Shown here: one piece after another, positions 21,505 to 32,656 of the stretch
Position numbering within the stretch: the stretch's first letter is position 1
Layout: each line of letters starts with the position of its first letter
DNA from: Apostichopus japonicus
Taxonomy: Eukaryota > Echinodermata > Holothuroidea > Aspidochirotida > Stichopodidae
DNA: 64,000 nucleotides
Direction of reading: 5' to 3'
Assembly (NCBI RefSeq): GCF_037975245.1
Contig: NC_092569.1
Coordinates: forward strand, 19,399,501 to 19,463,500
The notes under the pieces: model-generated
What the model was told of the DNA's origin: nothing
Database searches by the model: none
What the model saw: the letters and a program-made list of their open reading frames with translations, nothing else
Translations under genes and position numbers: made by a program

Positions 21505-24500
21505 GTGAGTTCAACATGTTTTGCTACTTGTTTTTATCGAAGAATTCTTAGTTTGTAAGATTTTACTTTCCATCTGTGTGGATATGAATACCTTATTTAA
21601 ACATTTGAAAAGCTTAGTTTTGTTTCTTTTATAAATATGAAGAACATGTTATCATACAACTATAGTTGCTATGTAGTAGGCCTACAAAATGTTGTGATAC
21701 GTAACACATAGTTGCTACAGGCATATAAGTGGAAAGGGCAAAGATTGAATTTCATTGTATTTAAATATATAAATTTAAGATTCCTTATGGCTTCTATCAT
21801 TTTATCAAGTCATTTTGAAGACGATAACAATGGAGGGAAGAGCTGCCCTGGGGTCATTGAAACCGTTTTATATCAATTTAGGGGGTATGTGGTCATCGGC
21901 CCCAATTTGTTTTAATTTAGACGTCAAGCGGTCTGAGGCATATGCTATAAATGCAGTCTATATAAGAAGCTTATAACGCATTTTACTTATGAATACTTTT
22001 GCGAGGCTGTTTATTAACCCCGACCAATTATTTATCCTCCGTTAACGATCGGAAGTGGTCCTTCCATCAGTCTTGCAAAATGATATATAATGATAGGTAA
22101 TATATTTCAAAACGGAAATCATTTTTCATATGATTTCCAGAAATGTAAGCTATATGTATGAAAAACAATTTTTATTTAAAGTGATGTGAAAAGTGTTATG
22201 TATTTTGTAATGGCGGTTTGTATATAGCTGTCATCTTTCAGTAAAGGCCATGCAGAAGAAATCAAAATCATTTCTATTTTTTGAATGAAATTCCAGAAGT
22301 TAAGCTATGCGTTACAAATACGTGGCATTTAAATTTCGTCCTCTTTGAATATACATTTGTAGGAAATATTGCTCAGAAAACTTGATTACCTGATTAATAA
22401 CCTGATTAAAAAAATTCTGTGTAATAAAAGAGACTGTAAAATTTTATTCGCGTCACAGGCCGTCATTTAATAAAATACACAGACCGTAGGTAAATGTTTT
22501 TCTCTCAATAAGTTAGTGTGTGTTGTTTCTTTATTGTAGCCATCTCCAAATAAAGGTCCAAACTGGTCAAAAAATAGTTCAATTTGTAGATCTATTTCAA
22601 TTGATATCCAATTATCAATTTAAGTACAAACGAAACATGGTATGTAAACCTCGCTCTCGTTAGACAAGTATTTGTACAATTTCTTTTTCAGAAAACAGCA
22701 AACTCACTGCTTTTGGATTTTCTTGAAAGTGAATTTATATTTTGTTTGTTTGAACAGACTGTTCACTTGGTCGGATTACAGGGTCCCGCAATAGCATATA
22801 CATTGAGCTTCTTTAGAGTTCTGTAACATACAAGTAAATATATAGTATTTAGCGTCTATCGTTAGATTTGAAGTGTTTTTAAAGATATTTCAATTATTTA
22901 TCAAGTTTGATTGCGATTTTATCAAACATAGACATCTGTCTAGAGCTGCTAGTTTAAATTGAGACTTTGATTTAAGTTTTAACATATTTTGAAGAATTTT
23001 ATTGTTGTAATCAAAACATTGCATTTATATATACATAATACGCGCGCATGTGTTCTTTCTGAAAAACCTCAACATTAAAGGTTCCTGATCATATCTTGTA
23101 TATACAATCCAAACTGACGTGATTTTTTTCTGCAATTGACTACATCCTACAATTTGGTCTATTACGACCACAAATGGACAAAGACCGTACTATTAAGAAT
23201 TTATAGGAAAGACAAAAGAGATAAAAAGGAATCGAAAATGAGGAATAACGACAATTTTACGTTTATGGTGATAGCTTTGTTTTCATAGTAAACACCCCGT
23301 ATAATGAGAATCTTTCTCATCGATTTGGTCAAATCTCATTTCAGATGATGGAGCAAACAATTATGTTTTCGAAACTTCTTTCATTTCTAAGTTGCTGTTT
23401 TACACGAGACTGAATTTTACACGACAAAGTTGTCTTGAAAACGAAAGTTAGAGAATCAAATTTAATTCTTAATAGTACTCGTTCATTTATGCAATACTCC
23501 ATTGCAAAATATATAACTATTTCCACTTCAAGTTTGAGTCAACTTTATCTAATTATTTATTTCGTAAAATTATTTTGGTTGAGTTCGCAGTGACATATTG
23601 TTGGTCGACTAATAATTTTACTCGAATTGCCGTTACTTGATATTCCTCTATTTCATACAACTGTAAATTTAAGTATAACTTAACTTGTTAAATCATTCTT
23701 CATTGCAACGATAATGCAATCTGCAAAATATGTAAACGTAAATTTATCACAAAAAAAAAAACTAAATTAAAGAGAGGAGGTAACTTTTTACCGGTTTACT
23801 TGCTTAAAGTGATATCGTAGATAGATTGGTATTCAGTACAGTAACAAATCGCTGATTCAATCTATTGGAGACACTATTTTCACATTGGTAATAATATTTT
23901 TTATCTGCAGAAGATCTTTACCATTTCCCAAAATCCAACCGAAAAAATCAATAGCTAATGGTACTATTTAGCTACATATTCCAGGGTAAAACAATATATA
24001 TTAGTTAGATATTTGTGAATCAATTAACAGCGTTCAAGTAGTTTCTGTGTTTATATTTCAATAGTGTATCTTACGATAATTAATGCTTAATTCCCCATCA
24101 AGGCAGTAGACCTCGGCTTTATTCATAACTTCAAAAAACAAAACTGAAAATGTGAAGAGAAAGACGTTCTAACGGTTGCGTTTGGTTTATGTATAAGGTA
24201 CACGGATATTTATAATTTGCAAATTTAAAAGACAATATAGAACATTGCAAGTCATATATATATATATATTTTCGTTTGTTCGTTAGATTTAAAAGAAAAC
24301 CTTCGAGTGAATGTCAATGTATTGCATTGAAGTAACGTGTCCAGTGTGTAATCAAAGGATATTCAAACATTAGTTGAAAACGAATCCCCACGTTTAGATT
24401 GTCATAATTCGAAGTTGGATAATTCTCTTCAGTTCTTATTTGTTCAGAGCAATACAAAAAAATTATTAAACATTGATCAGCATAAAGAAAATCAGATGTC

Positions 24501-27500
24501 TGAAGAACAGAAACTTCGGTAAATTGATAAAATTATATTGTTCTAAATATTTTTGGTATACTTACTTCAATGAAACTTAAAAGCAAATTTTAACACAGTA
24601 CGCTGTCAAACATAATATTTTGTAAAAGGAGAGAAGTAAAGTAACTCTCCCTGATTGGCCTTTCTAAATGTTCAGAATATACACAAAATAACAAAAAACA
24701 TTTATTGTACTATTTTCTGAGAAGAAAACTGAACAAAGTGTTTTTAAGTATATTTAATGATCCCAACGCATTTCAACATGCAACAATTTAAGAATTTTAG
24801 ACAATTTAGGACTGAACTCGATTCAAACTCCTACACAATAAGCTTAACTCAAACCTAGCTGTTATTACCCAAGTAAAGTATAGGAAGTATTCGCCATTTG
24901 CAGGAAACACAGCAGATTCAATCTAGAACAAATATGACCTCATAGTTCACGACTGAATATAACATGTAAATAAGTAAAGCACGAGTGAAATTGAAAAATT
25001 AGGGGAATAATATGTTTACTATATTTATCGCTGATAACATATGCATAATGCTTTTGATTCTCTTTTACTCAGAGTAATCAGCAACTCTTTGTAGGAGCGA
25101 CTGAAAGAAAAGTTAAGAGTGAGTGTTTATTCATTTTCTATTAATTAACCCTTTTCTTATATTTTCTATTTCCTGTTAATCATACAATTTCCCATCCTTT
25201 TCCAGTCAGACCTGCAGCGTGGTGGTCTACAATATGCAACCTCATATGTTCCAGATGATGTTCTCCCAACACTGGCAGAGGTTGAGAAAGCCATCAAGGT
25301 CCTCAAGAACAACAAAGCTGCTGGCCCAGACGACGTTCTGGCTGATTGCATCAAGACTGCTGCAACTGATACCACCATTCTCAGCACCATCCACAAGGCT
25401 GTGCAGTGTATCTGGTCTACAGGCATCTGGCCTTCAACGATGACATCTTCCACTTACATTGCCCTCCATAAGAAGAACGACAGAGGGGTTTGTGAAGACT
25501 ATCGCACATTGGCTCTCATAAGTCATGCCAACAAAGTGGTGCTCAACATCATGCAGTCACGTCTTCAGACTAATCTCGACGATGTAAGTGAGGTGCAGTT
25601 CGGCTTCCGCTCCGGGAAGTCAACCACAGATGCTATCTTCGCTCTTAAGACTATCACATCTGCCTACTACAGAGCCCACACCCCACTCCATCTCATTTTC
25701 GTGGATTGCAAGAACGCTTTTAACAGTGTGAATCATGCCCTCCTAATGGAGAAGCTGGAACAGATGGGGGTGGACAGAGATGTCATTAGACTCACAGAGA
25801 GACTTTATCACGATGCTGGAGGCGTCTTACAATGGAAAAATGAGACAACAGATGCTTGCAACACGCCTGTCGGTTGTAGACAGGGCTGCCCACTTTCTCC
25901 AATCCTCTTCTCTCTCTACACGGAATGCCTTATGAGGGAATGGCATGCAAGGACTGCTGGTTTGCCTGGTGCTACCATAGGAGACCGCACAGTGAAGGAA
26001 CTGAGATACGCCGATGATCTTGTCCTGTTTGCGCTCTCCGTTGTGGAAGCAGAAACGGCTCTCAACATCTTAGCGGACGTTTCCAAGCCCTATCAGCTTG
26101 TGATACACCCGGGAAAAAAACGGCTCACCTTGTCATAAAGACGGACCCGAACTCTACCGATACCATCCACCAGGGGACCTCCATTATCCCCAACGTTAAC
26201 TCATTCATGTACCTCGGCTCCACCATCACCCACAACACTGATGATACTCCAGAAATCAGCAAGCGGATCGGCATAGCCAAGACTACACTCCGCGAGTGCA
26301 AGTACCTCCGAAGCCCACACCTCTCCGTTGCGACTAAGCTTCTGGTCATCAGAGCCCTAATAATGTCTAGGTTGACCTATGGCTCTACTGCATGGTCGAT
26401 TAAGAATTCGGATGCAGCCAAACTGGATGCTTTTGGTCGTACCGTCTGGAGATGGCTGCTAGGTGTCAATTGGAGCGACCACGTTACCAACGAGTCACTT
26501 ATGCGAATGATAGCCGGTAGATGGCTATTCACCTATGACACTATTGTGCAGAGAAAAATGGACTGGTTCAGCCACATCGCCCGTCAACAGGGTCTCCAGT
26601 GGGACCTCTTGTCAGGTGCCGTTCTGGGCACAGTGAGTAGTCGTGGGCGGCCTCGGATGACCTGGTATGATAACATCAGAGCCTCAACCGGTCTCACCAT
26701 GGAGGAAGCAAAACAGCAGGCTCTTTCCCGGATTCATCTGCGGATACGTGGTCACCAACCAGCTCCACTTCGCCGGTCAACTCGCATCGCTTTGAGACAG
26801 CGTCCACGGACTCTTCAAAGTCTTTGACGATTTTCTACTACTATACAATTTCTCATTGATTGATATTGTCATATCTCATTAATCCATGACAAACATTTGT
26901 CACGGCAACATCTGTTACAATTATTATGATCACTAACTCTCTTGTCATATGAGAAGAGATATATTTCTTCTACTTATTACGTCCTTCAGTTACAAGGAAG
27001 TAAATACATTTCGACAAAAGAAATAGTGTTTTACAAATCTTCGACACTATATATTTTAACTTTGTACACATATTGCATGATAAAGCCCTAAATTATTTGT
27101 CAACATATTGTACGGTTCACGTTGTAAATTAGTAAAGGATGTGTTAAATATTTGTCGATGAATGCGCCCATTTTTTATAGGAATATTTTTATCACTTTAT
27201 ATAAAAACTATTTAAAAGTTTATTTACATTTCACTGCTAAACTTGCAGATTATCTAACCTTTAAACCGCCGATTACTAAAATAATAAGCATGGGTTGCTG
27301 GAAGCAACAATCAACTGCTTCAGCGCCTCGAATATTATCTGTACCAGTGACCAGTCGAGGATGTCTATACACTTGGTCGATGAGGTAGATACAAGTGAGA
27401 AAGTGCTTACAGTTTTAAGCAACCTTGTGAAATTATCATTCAAGTTTTTTTTATCGGGTATATAAGTTGCAATTTGTGTACCAAATGTTAGCTTTCATAC

Positions 27501-30500
27501 ATTTCTGTCACATATGTTCCAAGACTATATTCTTTACAAAAGTAAGAAACCTGAGGTAAACTTTTCTTGGAAAGGAAGTGATGTCTGAATTGAGTTTAAC
27601 TTTCAAAAGCAAATTAGTAATATAATATGTTGTAATGTTTTTTTCAGGATATCCTTTCATTTTGTTATTGTTTTTTTTTATAGTATATCCGATAGTAAAA
27701 TCTCTATTTTCATATCTTTCACTAAGCTTGAATTTTACGATTAGTTTAAATTTGACCATTTATTATTGGTATAACGTTACTGCAACTATCTAGAGAAGTG
27801 TCTTTGTGACGGAATTTTCAGTAATTTGTGTTTCATTTATAACATATCACTGAATATTCAAAATTAGAGAAGTAATACCAGGCTATCTTGAATTATATCA
27901 ATTGTATTATTATTTTGGCATTTCTAGCATTAAGTCGAGATGAAATATTGATTGTTTAATTAAACTCCTTTTTGTTTTAATAATCTGGCTGATTTACGGA
28001 TAAACTTCTATCTTTACATTATAACCTAATAATACATCTAGACGGCAACTGAGTTCTCATGATATCAGAATCACAACTTTTTCTCCTTTGACAGACTATT
28101 TTTTCCTTTACCAACGTCATGCATACCCAAGAGATTGTCACGAAGTGTTGCATCGTTGTTCATCTACAAGTTCCAGTGGTGTTTATCTCATTAAACCAGA
28201 CGGTTACGCCGAACCTTTCGAAGTCTACTGTGATAACACCGTAGATGATGGCGGATGGATGGTACGTATTTCAAAATGAATTATGAACGTCGATGCCAAA
28301 CATCAGCCGGATATTCAGCTTCTTTCACCTAATCAAGCACAGCTTTATAGTTTTAGCCCTCATGTTCTTAAGCCTTTAAATTCTTTTATGATCATGTTTA
28401 CTTTTTTATATATATATATATTTTTTCATTTCAGGTTGATTACAATATACATTTCATACTAAACTATAAAGAAAATTGTACAATTAACCATGATAGAACT
28501 CGTTTCATCTGTCATCCTTTGCATAATGTATCATAATTTGTATATGAAATACTTCTTTACCCCGATGGTCAACTTCTTAAGATCTTCAAATGGGATTACT
28601 TCAGTTGTGCTTAACAATCAACCATGGGTTTAAACTTTATGTCACAAAATAAAGAAAAAAATGATTGTTGGAACGTAAATGAATGGTTGGTTTTAATAAT
28701 AATCTAAGTTAACTTAATATCTCGTATGAATTATGTTCGAATTACTTGTTCTGTTATGCAGATCATACAACGTTGGTTTGACGGAACGATTAATTTTAAT
28801 CGCAGCTGGGAAGATTATCAGCTAGGATTTGGTTTTCTTTCGAGTGAATTATGGATCGGTAATAAGAGGCTTTCATACTTAACCAATCAAAAGAGATATC
28901 AACTCCGTATTGATTTAACGACAACATATGGTTCGTCTTTTTATGTGACGTATGACAAATTCCGGATAAGCGATGTCGTCAGCAACTACAAGCTCGTCAA
29001 AGCAGAAATAATCAACAGAACCGTAGGTAAATATTTAAAAAAACAACTTTCAAATATTACATTTATTCATGTCCCAAATAAGTCTTATCTGGTCGATAAA
29101 AGATTCAATATATATGAGGAAATAAGGATGCAGGATTTTGACGGATATGACCAATTTCAAGCTGACTAAAATGTTCACGATTAAATAGTGTGATGATACC
29201 ATTATCAATATTTATTAAGCCAAATTCGTTATGTTTAGTTACAGAGTTCATAATAAAAATAGCTAATTTTTAAGTATTTTTTTCTTATTCTCATAGGCTA
29301 TGTAAATAACTACATTGAATGGTGTCCAACAAATAAAACCTACAATGAGTGTCAACTTTGCGAGGCTACCTGTGCTGATCCTGAAAGTTGTGTCAATACT
29401 TCCTGCAAAGGATCTCATTCGTGCGTCTGTCCTGAAGGATGTTTGATGAACGGTGATAACTGCATGAGAATAGAGGACTGTGGATGTTACATCGAAAGTG
29501 AAACAGATGGAGAGAAAGGTGTATTGTTAAAAGTAAGTATTTTCTTTCAGATTGTGATATCTATTACCAACAGTGTAACAATTTAAATGATGCTTTCAAA
29601 AACTGGGGTTAGTGGATCGATTTGCATTTGCATTTGCCTCTGGCCTCTTCCAACCCGCACCCTCGTCAACTTTGGATAAACACACTTTTGGCAGTAAAGT
29701 TAGGAAAACTGATATATCTTGTGTACGTTTGCAGTATTTCATCTTATCACTACTTAAAGAAACCTTTTCAAATCCCTAAAGTTACTTATGATACGTGTAA
29801 CGATTTTCTACTTTCCAGGAAGGAGGAATTTACGTCTCTCCAAACTGTGACAAGAAATGTTCTTGTACGAATAATCATCTTTCGTGTGACGATAGTTATC
29901 AATGCGATCCTAACGCAGATTGTGAAGAAAGGAACGGTATTTTACAATGTTACTGTCCGCCTGGGTATAGCGGAGACGGCACACAGTGTAGGCCTACAGG
30001 CGGCACAGTTCCTTCTGATTGTAAAGAACTGTACAAAAATGGCGAGAGAACAAGTGGCGTCTATGAAATCAAACCCACAATTTGGCCTGACTCTCCGTTT
30101 GAAGTTTACTGTAACATGTCTGACGGGGGAGGTTGGACGGTGAGTGTGACAGTTTTTTTCTTAAAGCAGTGATCCGCAAGCTTTTAGGCCGACGACACAC
30201 AAGTCATCCACGAGGACCAAACCACGACCCTCCAACGCCCCATCCCTTAGAACGGACGCTCAAAATACATGAAAGCTAGCTTGGATTGTGAATATGATGC
30301 TCGATTTGCCCCCCCCCCCGTAAGCTAGTTTAAACAACGTTGCCGTAGGTAGAACACGGGAACAGGCTACCCATTAGACGGAGAAAAATAAATGCCTAAT
30401 TTATTGCCACTGTGAGCGCATTCCCAAGGAAGAACCATTCTCTATGTTGTGTTTTATTCATTTTATTTATTTTTAGAAACTTCAAAAAACTTTACCTGTT

Positions 30501-32656
30501 GGTTGTTCCTTTGAATGAGGGTTGAGGGTTAATGTTTTATTTTTTTTTGGTATATTTTTAACGTGCAATAGTTATGACATCAAAATATTAGTAATGAGAA
30601 CCACTTCCAAATGACTATACTTATGTAATACATACATGTTTCTTAAGAAGCGATTCTTTACGTTGATTGTTTTAGGTATTCCAGCGTCGCGTTGATGCTT
30701 CACAAGACTTTTATCTTTATTGGGATGACTACAAGATTGGCTTTGGTAATCGAAGTCGGAACTTCTGGCTCGGAAATGAAAAGATATATAGCTTGACGAA
30801 CCAAAGACAATATGAACTCCGGATCGACTTTGTTAACCGTTACGGCGCTCCTTACTACGCCAAATACGAGTTCTTTCGTATCAGTGACGAGAACGATAAT
30901 TTCAGGCTAGATGTTGGAGATTATTCTGACGGAGATGCAGGTAGGTTAATATCTCCCGAATTATCAAACCTATTCTGTGATTTTCTTCAGTTGGCATTTT
31001 ATATAAAGTTTATTTAATAACTAAGAACTAAGTGTTTATAAAGAAGTGCAACATGTATGATATTATTCACTAGCCAAACACGTACTATAGTTTACACAAG
31101 CTGGTTTGCCCCTGTTGAAATAAACTGATTAACTTGAAGGCAGATCCTGGTGATTTACGTTTGTAATAGTTTGTTGATCCAAGTAAGAAGCTATTGCAAC
31201 TATTAGGAAGAAATCCAGGGGCCAAATAGATGGACCCTTGGACCTACCTACACTCAAAACTTTTTGCATATGGAACACACATAGTGAAAATATTAGTTAC
31301 TTATATTTGACAAGATAGGCCGAGTACTATCAGTACTTGTTAATGCAATCAGACATGTAATGTAGCGACCAAATATTTTTTACAAATCCATTACTCAAAA
31401 GAACATTATGGAAATATCACAGGGTAAGATGATTATGGACCCTATGCAAATCTTCACGCATACGTACAAACCCACGCGCGTGCCCCCAAACCCAAACTTA
31501 AATACGCATATAGTATTATTGCACGGGGCTGGACTCCCGGGTACCTCGTGTTAGATGGTACGATAACAGAACTTGCCCTTGGAGTAGTTTAAGTGGTAGG
31601 CTAACAATTCTAGAAATGAACGACTCGTTCAAGTTGATCTCAATTGATTGATTTATTTACTCCTTCTTCTGTCTAATTCATGTTAGCAATAAGTGATGTA
31701 AGCAAAGATATCACATTTATTCATACCGCCAGCATGCTAGATAAAAGTCACGATGATGAGATTATTCTCGTTCGAATACAAAACAGCTGCAGTCGACATG
31801 CGTGGTCTCCTAGAACAGCTACGTCATCATCAAATATCACTGTTGCTCATGTACAAAAAAAAAGGAGCTTCAAGGAGCTCAGAGCTTTAATAAAATATAT
31901 TCTTAACTATTACATAACAACAAATAAACCAAATACACCGTAGCTGTTCTTGTAAAGGAAAGCCGGATCTCTTGTAATGTTACACTGAAACAGAACTGTT
32001 GTGCATGACAATTGTCCTCTATTCCAGTCTTGAAAACTTATATATAAAAATAAAATCAGATAAAAAGATGACAAAACAAACTTATTAAAAATGAGGACAC
32101 ATGAATGAACTTCCTTTAATTTACAATCGGCCAGATCGGAAAGTCTTGCGGTATTTTTGAATATTACGATGAAAGTAGTGCATACTTCGACCATGTAAGA
32201 ATGATTTTTTTTTATTTAAATAATCAGAGATAATACACGACATTTAGTTTAACACACGTTAATCAAAAACAAAATCAAATGTAATATGAAATATCTAATT
32301 ATTGGAATAACATTTTGCTAAGTATACTGAATCGATGCAATGAACTAATTTTTGAATTTCATTCTGTTATCTTCTTTTGTTCTTATTCAACAGGTGATTC
32401 GCTGACCTACCATGATGACCAACCGTTCACTACACGAGACAACGATAACGATGACGTCGATGCTAGTTATTTTAGCTCTGAAAATAACAACTTAGCCCGT
32501 AATTATGATAGTGCATGGTGGTACGGTTATTCTCATTATTCATCTCTTAACAGTCCATATGGGAGTTATAAATTTTATTGGGATACCCTTCCAGATTATG
32601 AAAGTAACATTCAATTTACAGAGATGAAAATTCGCGCAATCGACGAAGAACCATAA
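21424..32656 (+). CDS. Gene 2: secreted fibrinogen-related protein, half FReD-TIL-EGF-FReD (8 exons)
   Basis: Join 21424-21504, 25073-25118, 28095-28261, 28762-29026, 29297-29532, 29819-30139, 30676-30940, 32394-32656, giving 547 aa in unbroken frame with GT-AG introns. Same domain order as gene 1 but with the type-B signal exon. Oddities: GGWT at the exon 3/4 junction is GGWM and QRR is QRW in the half FReD; the TIL domain gains a Cys (PEGCLMNG where genes 1 and 3 have Phe), giving an odd cysteine; the last exon is the most divergent. Intron 2 carries an RTE-like LINE (25192-26842) and lacks the segment that became a minisatellite in gene 3. It looks functional, but the unpaired Cys and WT to WM change could mean relaxed constraint. 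Confidence 0.83.
25073..25118 (+). CDS. Gene 2 exon 2, linker
   Basis: Encodes SNQQLFVGATERKVK plus one base; donor AAGA|GTGAGT. The C-terminal residues vary between genes (EGKGH, ERKVK, EGKVN). Confidence 0.72.
25192..26842 (+). mobile_element. 5'-truncated RTE-like non-LTR retrotransposon in gene 2 intron 2
   Basis: The insertion is flanked by a 10-bp target-site duplication, atacaatttc, at 25182-25191 and 26843-26852. The uninterrupted site is present in intron 2 of gene 1 (about 6908) and gene 3 (about 48010). Only the reverse-transcriptase region and C-terminal domain remain; the endonuclease part is missing. Low divergence of the coding region and a clean TSD suggest a recent insertion, later than duplication of the genes. 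Confidence 0.85.
25203..26827 (+). pseudogene. RTE-like reverse transcriptase, truncated and frameshifted
   Basis: Open from 25203 (no own start) with KNNKAAGPDDVLADC, YRTLALIS, VQFGFRSGKSTTDAIF, FVDCKNAFNSVNHALL, GCRQGCPLSPILFSLYTECL and the catalytic ELRYADDLVLF. A single-base frameshift in the A run near 26112-26118 leads to a stop at 26138. The second frame continues to a stop at 26827 with MYLGSTI, VWRWLLGVNWSDHVTNESLM and the GRPRMTW motif of the RTE-type C-terminal region. The clade is assigned from remembered motif pattern; BovB/RTE is likeliest. It reverse-transcribes its own RNA in intact relatives; this copy cannot. Confidence 0.8.
28095..28261 (+). CDS. Gene 2 exon 3, start of half FReD
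   Basis: YPRDCHEVLHRC, SSGVYLIKPDGYAEPFEVYC, ending DDGGWM; the last codon is ATG instead of ACG, directly before donor GTACGT. Confidence 0.84.
28762..29026 (+). CDS. Gene 2 exon 4, middle of half FReD
   Basis: Begins IIQRWFDGTINFNRSWEDYQ. The first Arg pair of the FReD signature is RW. It ends at GTAG|GTAAAT. The frame stays open into the intron to 29169. Confidence 0.84.
29297..29532 (+). CDS. Gene 2 exon 5, TIL domain with an extra cysteine
   Basis: WCPTNKTYNECQLCEATC, CVNTSCKGSHSCVCPEGCLM. The TGT codon at PEGC corresponds to TTT in genes 1 and 3, giving an odd number of cysteines. Confidence 0.8.
29819..30139 (+). CDS. Gene 2 exon 6, VWC/EGF-like segment and start of full FReD
   Basis: All cysteines of gene 1 exon 6 are kept. 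Differences are conservative (SCTNNHLSC, ERNGILQC). Donor ACG|GTGAGT. Confidence 0.84.
30676..30940 (+). CDS. Gene 2 exon 7, middle of full FReD
   Basis: Differs from gene 1 exon 7 at only about 6 of 88 residues by hand count, including DDS to DAS and KNG to KIG. Confidence 0.86.
32394..32656 (+). CDS. Gene 2 exon 8, calcium-site and ligand-pocket part
   Basis: Same length as in gene 1 but about 20 of 87 residues differ by hand count, clustered after DNDNDD and around WWYGYSHYSS. Stop TAA. Confidence 0.86.

Noticed and set aside
29622..30143. Long plus-strand frame overlapping gene 2 exon 6
   Set aside because: A different frame from the spliced coding frame; the exon frame has the conserved cysteines and FReD motifs. 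The same shadow appears at 10487 and 51351.
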